Positions 35,425-43,884 of a DNA stretch of 64,000 nucleotides are shown piece by piece. The position numbers and the translations under genes are program-made. This DNA is from Castellaniella sp049650445 (GTDB lineage Bacteria; Pseudomonadota; Gammaproteobacteria; Burkholderiales; Burkholderiaceae_B), in contig NZ_JBASAD010000033.1 of assembly GCF_049650445.1 (NCBI RefSeq), positions 84,714-148,713 of the forward strand, in the 5' to 3' direction. Under the pieces are notes generated by a model, which saw only the letters and a program-made list of their open reading frames with translations, did no database searches and was not told where the DNA came from. Within the stretch, counting starts at the first letter, position 1, and every line of letters starts with the position of its first letter.

Positions 35425-35441
35425 TCCTTCGCAAGGACACG

Positions 35442-35467
35442 GCCGGCCTCCCCGGAGGCCGGCTTTT
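35442..35467 (+). terminator. Attenuating terminator between binding protein and permease genes
   Basis: GCCGGCCTC (35442-35450) pairs with GAGGCCGGC (35455-35463) followed by TTTT. It lies in the 54-bp gap inside the operon, so it probably reduces rather than ends transcription of the permease genes. Confidence 0.85.
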
Positions 35468-35478
35468 CAATTCATTTC

Positions 35479-36189
35479 ATGATTCAGTCCCTGCACGATA
35501 TCCTGAGCGCCGGCTGGGGCAATATGCTGCTGCGCGGCGCGGCCATGACCGTGTTCATCAGCGTGTGCGGCATCTGCCTGGGCATGCTCATCGGCATCGC
35601 CGGCGCGGCCGCCAAGACCGGCGCCAGCCGTCCGGTGCGCGCCCTCGTCGCCCTGTACACCCTGATCGTGCGCAGCGTCCCGGAGCTGCTCATCATTTAT
35701 CTGCTGTTCTTCGGCGCGGTCCAGCCCGCTGCCGACCTGGCCGACTGGCTGGACTGGGACGACCTGATGAGCACCGTCTTCCCCATGCTGATCGGCATCC
35801 TCGCCATCGCCCTGATCTCCGGGTCCTACAGCGTCGAAGTCTTTCGCGGCGCCTTCAAGGCCATCGATCCCGGCCAGCTCGAAGCCGCCCGCGCCATCGG
35901 CCTGAGCCGCCGCCAGTGCCTGCAACGCATTACCCTGCCGCAATTGTTCTGGTACGCCCTGCCCGGCGCCAACAACGTCTGGCAGGCCGCCCTGAAGGAC
36001 ACCGCCCTGATCTCTCTGGTGGGCCTGGTCGAACTGATGCGCGCCGCCGTCCTGGGCGCGGCCGCCACGCGCGCGCCCCTGGCCCTGTACCTGATGGCCG
36101 GCATCCTGTATTTCCTGATCGGCGTCTGCAGCCAGGGCCTGTTCGTCTGGGCCGAGCGCCACTTCGGGCGCGGCATGCGGGGGGCCTGA
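35479..36189 (+). CDS. Polar amino acid ABC transporter permease 1
   Basis: The 236-residue HisQ-type inner-membrane permease has about five helices, and an EAA loop near LEAARAIGLSRRQCLQRITL that docks on the ATPase. RSVPELLIIYLLFFGA is typical of HisQ/ArtQ. The stop is followed two bases later by the second permease gene. It pairs with the next gene product to form the channel. Confidence 0.92.
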   Translation: MIQSLHDILSAGWGNMLLRGAAMTVFISVCGICLGMLIGIAGAAAKTGASRPVRALVALYTLIVRSVPELLIIYLLFFGAVQPAADLADWLDWDDLMSTVFPMLIGILAIALISGSYSVEVFRGAFKAIDPGQLEAARAIGLSRRQCLQRITLPQLFWYALPGANNVWQAALKDTALISLVGLVELMRAAVLGAAATRAPLALYLMAGILYFLIGVCSQGLFVWAERHFGRGMRGA

Positions 36190-36191
36190 CA

Positions 36192-36875
36192 ATGATCGAA
36201 CTGTTCGAACAAGCCGTCCCCGTCCTGATCGAAGGCTTCTGGATCACGCTGCGCATCGGCCTGCTCTCCATCCTGTTCGCCTCGCTGCTGGGCCTGGGTG
36301 CGGCGCTGATGCGCACGGCCCCGAACCGGCTGGTGTCCGGCACCGCCTTCGCCTACAGCACCGTCTTTCGCGGCACGCCGCTGCTGATCCAGTTGTTCTT
36401 GCTGTACTACGGCATCGGCACCCTGGAATTCGTGCGCGAGCAACCCGTCCTGTGGTGGCTGTTTTCCGACGGCGCGCGCTGCGCCATCCTGGCCATCGCC
36501 CTGAACAGCGGCGCCTACATGAGCGAGGCCATCCGCGGCGGCCTGCAGTCCGTGCCCACCGGCCAACTGGACGCCGCCGTGTCCTGCGGCATGAACCGCC
36601 TGCAGGTCTTCCGCCGCATCCGTTTCCCCCTGGCCATCCGCCAGGCCTTCCCGGCCTACAGCAACGAACTGGTGCTGGCGATCAAAGGCACCAGCCTGGC
36701 CTCCACCATCGCCGTGATGGAACTGACCGGCTTCGCCCGCCGCCTGATGAGCCAGAGCTACCTGATCGTCGAAACCTTCATCATTGCCGGTATTCTGTAT
36801 CTGGCCATCAACGTGACCTTGCTGGGCTGCGCCTGGCTGGTGGAGCGCAGCCTGGGGATCCGGTCGGGGGATTGA
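36192..36875 (+). CDS. Polar amino acid ABC transporter permease 2
   Basis: The 227-residue HisM/ArtM-type permease has FRGTPLLIQLFLLYYGIG, an EAA loop near LDAAVSCGMNRLQVFRRIRF, and the C-terminal helix ILYLAINVTLLGCAWL. No ATP-binding subunit gene follows, unlike the usual hisJQMP order; a shared ATPase encoded elsewhere is presumably used. Confidence 0.92.
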   Translation: MIELFEQAVPVLIEGFWITLRIGLLSILFASLLGLGAALMRTAPNRLVSGTAFAYSTVFRGTPLLIQLFLLYYGIGTLEFVREQPVLWWLFSDGARCAILAIALNSGAYMSEAIRGGLQSVPTGQLDAAVSCGMNRLQVFRRIRFPLAIRQAFPAYSNELVLAIKGTSLASTIAVMELTGFARRLMSQSYLIVETFIIAGILYLAINVTLLGCAWLVERSLGIRSGD

Positions 36876-36896
36876 GTCCTCAATGGCTCATCGATC

Positions 36897-37304
36897 ATGA
36901 CGAAACCCACCGCCGGCAAACCCGCCCCCTGCCCCTGCGGCCTGCCGGCCGCCTACGCCGACTGCTGCGGCCGCTGGCATCGTGGCCCACTTCATTTGCA
37001 AGCGCCCGACGCCCAGGCACTGATGCGTTCACGCTACAGCGCCTACGTACTGGATGAACTGGACTATTTATTGCAGACCTGGCATCCCGACACCCGCCCG
37101 CCGGTTCTGGAACCCAACGAACCCGGCACCCGCTGGCTGGGACTGGCCGTGCGCCGCCACGTCCGTCTGGATGACGATCACGAGATCGTGGAATTCGTCG
37201 CGCGGGTCCGGGTCAACGGCCGCGCCAGCCGGATTCATGAAACCAGCCGATTCACGCGGGTGGCGGGGGTGTGGGTGTATGTGGATGGAGACGTGCAAAG
37301 GTAA
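36897..37304 (+). CDS. YchJ-family SEC-C motif protein
   Basis: The 135-residue protein of the UPF0225/YchJ family has the N-terminal Cys cluster CPCGLPAAYADCCGRWH, a SEC-C-like zinc-binding motif. It is followed by the YchJ core (ALMRSRYSAYVLDELDYLLQ, TWHPDTRP) and a nuclear-transport-factor-2-like sheet ending SRFTRVAGVWVYVDGD. The function is unknown. It starts 21 bases after the permease gene and may be read through from it. Confidence 0.88.
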   Translation: MTKPTAGKPAPCPCGLPAAYADCCGRWHRGPLHLQAPDAQALMRSRYSAYVLDELDYLLQTWHPDTRPPVLEPNEPGTRWLGLAVRRHVRLDDDHEIVEFVARVRVNGRASRIHETSRFTRVAGVWVYVDGDVQR

Positions 37305-37327
37305 GCCATGCCGGGCATGATGCCAGA

Positions 37328-37366
37328 CATAGATTTTCCATTATCAAGTACAATGGCAAATCTATG
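37328..37366. promoter_or_regulatory. Operator of the hipBA module
   Basis: CATAGATTTTCCATT (37328-37342) and AATGGCAAATCTATG (37352-37366) form 15-bp inverted repeats with one mismatch and a 9-bp spacer. TACAAT at 37349-37354 in and beside the spacer could be the -10. The arrangement fits autorepression by the HipB-like antitoxin. Confidence 0.7.
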
Positions 37367-37431
37367 ATCCATCATGACTTAGGTTGATGCGCTTGGCCAG
37401 GACGGCAAGACCTATCTGGACTCGATCACGC

Positions 37432-37749
37432 ATGCCAAAAAAAAACGTCATTGTTGTCAATATGAATGTGCTTGACAAGATTCGCATGTGGGGTAACTGC
37501 GTGCGGCTGCAAAGAGTCAGGCAGCACATTCGGGCCGAGGATCTGTGCCAACGAATTTCCATCTCCAGACCGACGCTGCGGCGCCTTGAGGAAGGCGACC
37601 CAGGCGTAGCTGCATCCACTTATCTGTCCGCCCTGAATGTCTTGGGCCTGCTCGATCGCGTAGCACCGGAACTGGAACCCAGTCTCTATCTGGGCGGCGA
37701 ATCCACCCGAGCGCGCTCCCCTTTCGAGGCTGACGATGACTTCCAGTAA
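37432..37749 (+). CDS. hipB: HipB-like antitoxin, XRE family
   Basis: A small helix-turn-helix protein (105 residues from this ATG) has the DNA-binding unit LQRVRQHIRAEDLCQRIS and ISRPTLRRLEEGDPGVAAS. It is encoded immediately upstream of hipA with a 14-base overlap. The start is unsettled: in-frame ATGs also occur at 37387 and 37462 and none has a strong ribosome binding site. The ATG used is followed by an A9 run, which could slip. Expected role: binds and inhibits HipA and represses the operon through the 37328-37366 repeat. Confidence 0.8.
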   Translation: MPKKNVIVVNMNVLDKIRMWGNCVRLQRVRQHIRAEDLCQRISISRPTLRRLEEGDPGVAASTYLSALNVLGLLDRVAPELEPSLYLGGESTRARSPFEADDDFQ

Positions 37750-38968
37750 CTGCTACGTTTACCTTGAGCATCCACACACGGGGATCTGGATCACCATTGG
37801 GCGTTATGGCCAGTCAGACAACGCCGCAGGCCAATTCCAGTACGCAAAAAGCTACCTGGGGGACCCCAGCTCTGTGGCGATCGACCCCATCAACCTGCCG
37901 CTGCTTCCCGGATTGATTCCGGCTACTCGATATCAAGGGCTGCATGACGTCATTCGAGACGCATGTCCAGACTCTTGGGGCCGCACACTGATCAAACGGG
38001 AATTCGGCCTGACCGAGAGCGCACCGCACCTTTCATATCTGATGAAGGCTGGCAATGCCGACCAGTGGGGGGCATTGGCCATTGGAACATCCAGACAGCC
38101 ATCGATCGCTCACTTGAACAACCCCAAGCTGCCTGAACTGGAGGCTCTGGTCCTGGAATTGACCGCCATGAGCGATCGGCTGCCGGCGATCAATGCCAAG
38201 CTACGGCGCAAGATCCTCTCAACGCCAAGCCTGGGCGGGGCCCGACCCAAGGCAACCGTGCAAGATCACCAGATCTTCTGGCTTGCAAAACCGGTCCTGT
38301 CATCCGATGTGTTCGATGTTCCCTTGTTGGAGCACGCAATGCAGCAATGGGCCAGCGCGACAGGGATGAATTTTGCACAGACACAATACATTTCCTTTTC
38401 CGATACCAAAGGGACGGGACTGTCCGTACTTCTGTCTTCCCGGTTTGATCGAGTGCAAGGGCGCCGGCGGATGGTACTGAGCGCAGCTTCTATGCTGCAG
38501 GCCGAATACCCAAACTCAACAGTGGAACAAACCTCGCGGTGGAGCTACCCAAGGCTCTCTGACGCATTGGCGCAAATCGGTGTTCCCAGGCAGGATCAGA
38601 TCGAATTGTTCAACCGCATGGTTTTCAACGCCGTTATTGGCAATGATGACGACCACCCGCGAAATCATGCGGCCATCTATGTGCCCGAAGAACAACGATG
38701 GCGGCTTGCCCCTGCTTTTGATGTGGTCCCCGAAACTGCATTCATGCCTCAAAAGTTATCGATGATTCTCGGAGAAAGCAGCACCACCATTTCACGCGCC
38801 AACATCCTTGCCGATGCACTTCGCTTCGGGTTTGCAAACATGGATCAGGCACAGTCCCATTTAGACGCCTTTCTGCATCAGTTGCGAGTCACGTATGAGC
38901 GAATTCAGCCAATCTTGACTGACAGCATGAATCAACTGATGCTGGACCGTATTGATCGTACCTGGTGA
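37736..38968 (+). CDS. hipA: HipA-family serine/threonine kinase toxin
   Basis: The 410-residue HipA-like kinase has an N-terminal subdomain ending near VIRDACPDSWGRTLIKREFG, the conserved STPSLGGARPKA nucleotide-loop region, LSSRFDRVQGRRRM, the catalytic segment NAVIGNDDDHPRNHA and the metal-binding APAFDVVP. HipA kinases phosphorylate targets such as glutamyl-tRNA synthetase and can trigger dormancy; the target here is unknown. All kinase motifs are present, so it looks active, unlike the second copy at 40256-41217. Codon use is less GC-rich than the surrounding genes, consistent with acquisition. Confidence 0.88.
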   Translation: MTSSNCYVYLEHPHTGIWITIGRYGQSDNAAGQFQYAKSYLGDPSSVAIDPINLPLLPGLIPATRYQGLHDVIRDACPDSWGRTLIKREFGLTESAPHLSYLMKAGNADQWGALAIGTSRQPSIAHLNNPKLPELEALVLELTAMSDRLPAINAKLRRKILSTPSLGGARPKATVQDHQIFWLAKPVLSSDVFDVPLLEHAMQQWASATGMNFAQTQYISFSDTKGTGLSVLLSSRFDRVQGRRRMVLSAASMLQAEYPNSTVEQTSRWSYPRLSDALAQIGVPRQDQIELFNRMVFNAVIGNDDDHPRNHAAIYVPEEQRWRLAPAFDVVPETAFMPQKLSMILGESSTTISRANILADALRFGFANMDQAQSHLDAFLHQLRVTYERIQPILTDSMNQLMLDRIDRTW

Positions 38969-39026
38969 ATTGACGCGAGTCACGAGTGCGTTGTAGCCGA
39001 GGGCAATCGCCATCCGGGAAAGTCGT

Positions 39027-40127
39027 TCAAAACGGCTTGATCGCGATCTTCAGCACCCCGTCACGCTGGTGAGCGAACAGGTCGTACGCCGCGACGATGT
39101 CATCCAGCGGATAGTGGTGGGTGACGAGCGCGCCGAGATCGAGGCGTTCGGCCGCGATCACGTTCATCAGGCGGCGCATGCGCTCCTTGCCGCCGGGGCA
39201 CAGGGCGGTATTGATGCGATGGTCGCCCAGGCCGGCGGCGAAGGCGTCCAGCGGAATCTTCAGATCCTGGGAATACACGCCCAGGCTGGACAGCGTGCCG
39301 CCAGGCTTGAGGCAGCGCAGCGCCTGCTCGAACGTGGTCTGCGTGCCAAGCGCCTCGATGGCCGAATCGGCGCCGCGTCCGCCCGTCAAGCGCATCACCT
39401 CATCGACCACGTCGCATGAGCGGAAATCGAGCGTGACGTCGGCACCCAATCGCCGCGAAATGCCCAGGCGGTGCTCGTTGCCATCCACCGCGATGACGGT
39501 GGTCGCGCCCAGCAAGCGCGCACCGGCGGTCGCACACAGGCCGATAGGCCCCTGCGCGAAAACGACCACCGTGTCGCCCAGGCGGATATTGGCGTTCTCC
39601 GCTCCCTTGAAACCGGTGGACATGATGTCCGGGCACATCAGCACCTGCTCGTCGGTGAGACCGTCCGGAATCGGCGCAAGATTGGCCTGCGCGTCGGGCA
39701 CCAGCACGTATTCGGCCTGGGTGCCGTCGATCAGATTGCCGAAACGCCAGCCGGCGGTGGCCTTGTAGCCATGGCAGCCGCAACGCCCGGAGGGGATCAG
39801 GTAGCTGCCATCCTGCGACGGAACGCCGTCCTGGGCCGCGTATGAGCCGAAATTCGGGCAGATCGCGCCGGCGATGACGCGCTGGCCTTCCTGATAGCCC
39901 GTGACCGCACTGCCGAGTTTTTCGATGATGCCCACGGGCTCGTGGCCGACGGTCAGCCCCCGGGCGACCGGGTACTCGCCTTTGAGGATGTGGATGTCAG
40001 TGCCACAGATCGTGGTAGTGGTGATGCGGACCAGCGCATCGTTGGGGCCGACATCAGGGATGGGCTTTTCGGTCAGTTCGATCCGACCGGGTTCGACAAA
40101 AACAGCGGCTTTCATTGTGGCGGCCAT
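39027..40127 (-). CDS. Zinc-dependent medium-chain alcohol dehydrogenase
   Basis: The 366-residue MDR-family enzyme has catalytic zinc ligands in CGTDIHILKGEYPVARGLTV (Cys) and GHEP (His, Glu), and nucleotide-binding region VVVFAQGPIGLCATAGARLL. The usual four-Cys structural zinc loop is absent; that region reads ICPNFGSYAAQDGVPSQDGS. This fits tetrameric bacterial NAD(P)-dependent alcohol dehydrogenases such as isopropanol dehydrogenases. AAGGAG precedes the ATG at 40127. It sits alone between two hip modules, so the substrate cannot be inferred from neighbours. Confidence 0.88.
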   Translation of the reverse strand: MAATMKAAVFVEPGRIELTEKPIPDVGPNDALVRITTTTICGTDIHILKGEYPVARGLTVGHEPVGIIEKLGSAVTGYQEGQRVIAGAICPNFGSYAAQDGVPSQDGSYLIPSGRCGCHGYKATAGWRFGNLIDGTQAEYVLVPDAQANLAPIPDGLTDEQVLMCPDIMSTGFKGAENANIRLGDTVVVFAQGPIGLCATAGARLLGATTVIAVDGNEHRLGISRRLGADVTLDFRSCDVVDEVMRLTGGRGADSAIEALGTQTTFEQALRCLKPGGTLSSLGVYSQDLKIPLDAFAAGLGDHRINTALCPGGKERMRRLMNVIAAERLDLGALVTHHYPLDDIVAAYDLFAHQRDGVLKIAIKPF

Positions 40128-40255
40128 GGCGCTCTCCTTCACGAGATCGACGGGTGCAGGCCCCGCCTGCAGATGATGGTGCCATCGTATCGGCTCTCTA
40201 CGAATTGCTGCTTGCGTCAGATCATGAAAACCCCATTTGGCATGGGGATATCCGC

Positions 40256-41217
40256 TCAGGAACCAGGCCGATCCAACGGAATAGCCAACACGTGTTTGGC
40301 CAGCGACTGCCAGACCGAAAACAACTGCTTGCCACACGCAGCGGCGAAATCGGGATAGAGATCACAGTAATCGTCGAGGTCTTTGAGGGTATCCCGGATT
40401 GCCTCGTGTACTTCGTCAAACACAGACTGGACTTGCTTGCGGCTCAAGCCACACACCACACGGCCGAAATCCATCAAATGGCCGGAGGAAGGAAAAAGGC
40501 GTTTCCCCCCCATGCTCAACGCCATCTGATCCTGCGCAATATACGGCAGCGTACTGCAAATATCGTAGACCGGCGCGAACTTCACCGTGTCATCGGGGTC
40601 GCCATACAGCATCCCGAAATTTTTCAGATGAGCGTCCCCATCACCCAACGCGCAAGACAGTACGATCCGCTTGAACAGCGCGCCGCGCAGGGCTGGACGA
40701 CCTGCAGGTTCCACCATCAACAGCAAGTTGCGTACGAGGGTCTCGTAACTGCCTTCGTATTTCTGCCTGGCTGTTCTGGCGCACAACGTGGCGCCATCCT
40801 CAAACCCCAGCGGGGTCCCGTCATCCTGCCGGTCAAACCGCTCGATGACCAGCATCTGCCCGCTTTCAGTCAGGTGGACACGCGCGGTGGGAAGCCCGCC
40901 TCGATGACCTTGGCATATTGGCGCATCAGGTAGTCCCTGAGCGCACCTTCAGGCAGACTCTGATCGAAGATGGGCGGCAGATTGCCCACGAGTCCCGCGG
41001 CCTCCGGCTCGTAAGGTGCCCGACGCACAGGCATGGTGATCGAAACTGCGTCCCGGTCGGACAAACCATCGTCGTAGTAAAACGCCGTGCGGACTTGCCA
41101 AGCAAAACCTGGTTCACTGTAACGCTCCAGCGTGCCGACCTTGCGCAATCCATGCAGGTCCCGGACCCACACGTCCAACAGATTTTCAGGAGCGGAATCG
41201 TGGCTTCTTGGCATGGC
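40256..41217 (-). pseudogene. hipA: HipA-type toxin disrupted by a central deletion and frameshift
   Basis: Two frames in the transcribed direction carry the ends of one HipA. The first (about 41214 to 40870) has the N-terminal subdomain through PIFDQSLPEGALRDYLMRQY and then hits a stop. The second (to 40256) has ARVHLTESGQMLVIERFDR, SCALGDGDAHLKNFGMLYGD with the catalytic Asp, and PVYDICST. In frame 2 the second piece can be read upstream as GLPTAR directly across the join, so ~100-150 residues including the nucleotide-binding N-lobe and its GxxPK loop are gone. A split HipS/HipT arrangement is less likely because HipT proteins keep that loop. Confidence 0.75.
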
Positions 41218-41482
41218 TCTGCTCGTATTCCTGCCGGTTTAGCGCCACCAGTTCGTCCAAAGTCGGCCGCCCCTGAAGCGCCTGAACAGCACGCATCTCG
41301 AGCCCGACCGACTCGCAAATCCGCTGCAGCTTCACAAAGCCGATCTCTGCCAGGGAACCGGCCTCCAGGCCCGCAATGGTGGCGCGCGAAATCCCGGTCT
41401 GAGACGCCAACTGCGCTTGTGTCAGACGGACCGCTCGGCGCCGTTCCCTGACCAGGGAGCCTAGCTCTTTGATGTGCATCAC
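41186..41482 (-). CDS. hipB: HipB-like antitoxin of the second hip module
   Basis: The 98-residue XRE-family protein has helix-turn-helix VRLTQAQLASQTGISRATIA, then GLEAGSLAEIGFVKLQRICE and a short tail. It appears intact although its HipA partner is broken. It overlaps the start of the hipA remnant by ~30 bases, as in many hipBA pairs. Upstream (41490-41515) an imperfect AT-rich dyad around TGTATTAAATATTAGACA may be its operator. Confidence 0.85.
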   Translation of the reverse strand: MMHIKELGSLVRERRRAVRLTQAQLASQTGISRATIAGLEAGSLAEIGFVKLQRICESVGLEMRAVQALQGRPTLDELVALNRQEYEQSHAKKPRFRS

Positions 41483-41649
41483 CGCAATGTGAATGTATTA
41501 AATATTAGACATTACGTCAAAATTAAGAAAAATTGTCAAGTATTCTAGATAAAAACCACAGCGACATCACCGATCTCACGGCCCGACGCCCTGAGAGCAC
41601 AATCCCCTCTTTTGCGCTGTAGCCTATTGCTGCCCTGCGTTCGCCTTTT

Positions 41650-42558
41650 CTAGGGAACGGGCTTGATTTCAGGGCGGTAAACCCCGTACAAGGCCCGCCC
41701 CAGCGCAGTCAGCTGTAATTGATCCTGCGATCCCGCATAGTCCGCCGGGGTTCGATTGAATTTCACCCGCAGAACACCCATCCACTGCCAAACGCGGGTC
41801 ATGCGAATGGCCAGCGCAGCCAGATCCTGTTGAACCAGACTGGGGAATGCACGATGGTAGCGCTGCAGGAACTGCCCCATGGTTTGCCAGCCTGCGTTTT
41901 TTGCCAGCAACCACACGCAAAATACAAACGTATGCTGAATATGGGGATTCGCATCGTAGCGGTCGTTATAGCCCCAATTGAATCGGCCGATGACGAACTC
42001 GAACAGAGTCCAGAACAGATTATCCGCCTGATCGGGCTGCGCCAGCGTCTTGCCGAGCCTGGTCAAGGTCAACTGCCCCCTGACAATGCGGACCCACCGA
42101 AGTTCTTCAAAGATCACGCGCGCCGATGTCACCGCAGGGCAGTCGTCTTCCAGGCGCGGCACCCATTCAGAATAAGGATCATCCGCGATCAGTGAGTTCT
42201 TGATGTCATGAAGGGGCATGAAGACCGCCCTGGGCCAACGCCCTTTCGGCGTCAGCTTGATTGGCTTCACCTGCAGGCGCTGCGCCAGATCGCGGTACAT
42301 GGCGATCAACGGCACCCCTTCCAGCATGGCATCCCCCAGCCGCTGTTCACGATGCAGCCGGAAACCATCGAAGCCTTCCACCCCGTCCAAGGCCTGCCGC
42401 ATCTGCGCCGGGCTGAGGCCCTCGAAATCATCCAATCCCTGATGATTTTGCATGGCCATGAACTGCTCTGTCAGCATCTGCACATCATCCAGATCACGCA
42501 GACTGCCGGCAGGCACGCGACTGAGAAAGTCTTGCAAGGCTTGATGGATTTTGTTCAT
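41650..42558 (-). CDS. Hypothetical protein with winged-helix-like segments
   Basis: I do not recognise a characterised family. The 302-residue soluble protein has IKLTPKGRWPRAVFMPLHDI, a K-LT-x-KG-x-PR motif found in several uncharacterised proteins, and a second similar unit VIFEELRWVRIVRGQLTLTR followed by LGKTLA, which looks like a winged-helix region. The C-terminal half is helical with many aromatics. It starts seven bases after the Rpn-family frame, so the two are translationally coupled. The context (next to hip modules) is compatible with a defence or mobile-element role, but no activity can be assigned. Confidence 0.7.
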   Translation of the reverse strand: MNKIHQALQDFLSRVPAGSLRDLDDVQMLTEQFMAMQNHQGLDDFEGLSPAQMRQALDGVEGFDGFRLHREQRLGDAMLEGVPLIAMYRDLAQRLQVKPIKLTPKGRWPRAVFMPLHDIKNSLIADDPYSEWVPRLEDDCPAVTSARVIFEELRWVRIVRGQLTLTRLGKTLAQPDQADNLFWTLFEFVIGRFNWGYNDRYDANPHIQHTFVFCVWLLAKNAGWQTMGQFLQRYHRAFPSLVQQDLAALAIRMTRVWQWMGVLRVKFNRTPADYAGSQDQLQLTALGRALYGVYRPEIKPVP

Positions 42559-42565
42559 GAACAGG

Positions 42566-43614
42566 TCAGGGCTGGAACACGTCGTCCAGGTCTGTGGCGT
42601 CCAGAATGTTCAGCGACCAAGTTTCCAATTGTGGGGCCTTGGCCGCCAGGATGCGTTGAGTGATGTCCTCGGACAGTGGGCCGAAACGATGCTGGACCAT
42701 GCGGAGCAGTTGTTCAGCCTGACCTTCGACGTGGCCTTCCACCCGACCTTCCACCCGACCTTGCTCATGCCCCTTGGCCTGGGCCGCGCGTTCAATCAGG
42801 GTCACATACGTCATTTTGCGTTCCTCCGACAGGGTGTTGACCGCCCGCAGGTATTCCGGTTCAAGGTCCTTGGGCAGCGCGATCATCCATTCGATCAGGC
42901 GATAAACCTGCCCCGCGATGACCGGGTCGTAGCCATAGTGTCGCAAGCGGCGCACCAGTTCGCGCTTTGGTCCCAATCGGGTGCGCTTGTCCCGATAGCG
43001 GTTGGCCTGCAACTGCGCCATGACGACCACAGCAAAGGGGTTCGTCGGCGCCAGGGTTTCCAGCGCGTCCCAGCGGGTACGCCATGTCTCTAATTCTACG
43101 ACAGGAAAGGTGAATCTCACCCCCTGGTCCCAGCATTCATCGGCGTGGGTCACGCGGTTCCCCCCCCCCCCCGGCTTTCCAGCAGAACTCCCAGGCTGTA
43201 GATGCGGGGCGGCAGGGCCAGTTTTCGTTGCTGCATGAGGCGCACCTGGATGCGGTAGCGGTATTCGTACATCCGCCAGGCGAAGACCTTCAGCGCCTGG
43301 CGTCCGTCCAGGCGCCGTTCGACTTCGACGTGGATCAGCAGCCAGGCATCGGCGCCGTCCAGCAATCGCACCTGCACCAACTTGTCCACCAGACGCCGGC
43401 CTTTTTTGCCGGGGAGAGCAATGGCCTGCAGTTCCTTGTCCAGGAAGTCGGGCGCGACGGACCAGTCGATAGCGGCACGCAGGTCCGGGGCCAAGAGCGC
43501 CAGGGCCTGGGGGAAATACAGTTCCAGCGCGTCCTTCCAAGGGCTATCGTGATCGTCGGCTATTGGCGCCTGCCGCGCTACAGCGTCACCAGTCGAATGT
43601 TCAGGGTCTGACAT
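42566..43614 (-). pseudogene. Rpn/YhgA-family nuclease with DUF4351, interrupted at a G13 tract
   Basis: Two frames together encode one protein. The first (43614 to 43150) starts MSDPEHSTGD and has the PD-(D/E)XK nuclease core, with LLIHVEVERRL and VFAWRMYEYRYRIQ, as in Rpn/transposase_31 proteins. It continues to LLESR and then, inside a run of 13 G, stops after a few glycines. The second frame continues from the tract with ECWDQGVRFTFPVVELETW, an E-G-R-V-E-G repeat and a C-terminal DUF4351 (LLRMVQHRFGPLSEDITQRI). A tract of 11 or 14 G would join them. It may be phase-variable or a sequencing error; Rpn proteins promote RecA-independent recombination. Confidence 0.8.
43160..43172 (-). repeat. 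G13 homopolymer inside the Rpn-family gene
   Basis: Thirteen consecutive C on the plus strand (G13 in the coding sense) lie exactly where the reading frame changes. Homopolymers of this length slip during replication and are typical switches of phase-variable genes; they are also error-prone in sequencing. Confidence 0.9.
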
Positions 43615-43801
43615 GGGGCGGGCATCCTGGCAAAAGGATGCCCATTGTCTGAAGGATGACGAACGGTTTCTAGCTGGCAGATCTGCCGAGAGGCGAAAAG
43701 ATCCCTATGGCACGCTCGCATTCATCCACGTTACGCAAGTGGAGTAACCCCGGTCAACCAAGGCCTCGCAACTGAAAGCCCGGTCATTAAACTGCCTCAA
43801 T

Positions 43802-43841
43802 AAAAAAACAAAAAGGGCCGCCAGCTAAATACTGGCAGCCC
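43802..43841 (-). terminator. fliC terminator
   Basis: On the minus strand GGGCTGCCAG pairs with CTGGCGGCCC (loop of seven, one G-U pair) and is followed by TTTTTGTTTTTTT. It lies ~45 bases after the flagellin stop codon. Confidence 0.93.
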
Positions 43842-43884
43842 CACATGCTGGGGTGACCGCAGCCACCCCGAGTCACCGTGCGAA

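Noticed and set aside
40256..41214. A HipBST-type tripartite system (HipS and HipT split)
   Set aside because: The C-terminal piece is only ~200 residues and lacks the nucleotide-binding lobe that HipT proteins retain; both pieces read as ends of one deleted HipA.
43680..43800. A structured leader or cyclic-di-GMP riboswitch near the flagellin gene
   Set aside because: The stretch between the Rpn-family gene and the fliC terminator has some GCAAG/GTAAC pairing, but no consensus for GEMM or another riboswitch was found, and it lies downstream of fliC rather than in its leader.
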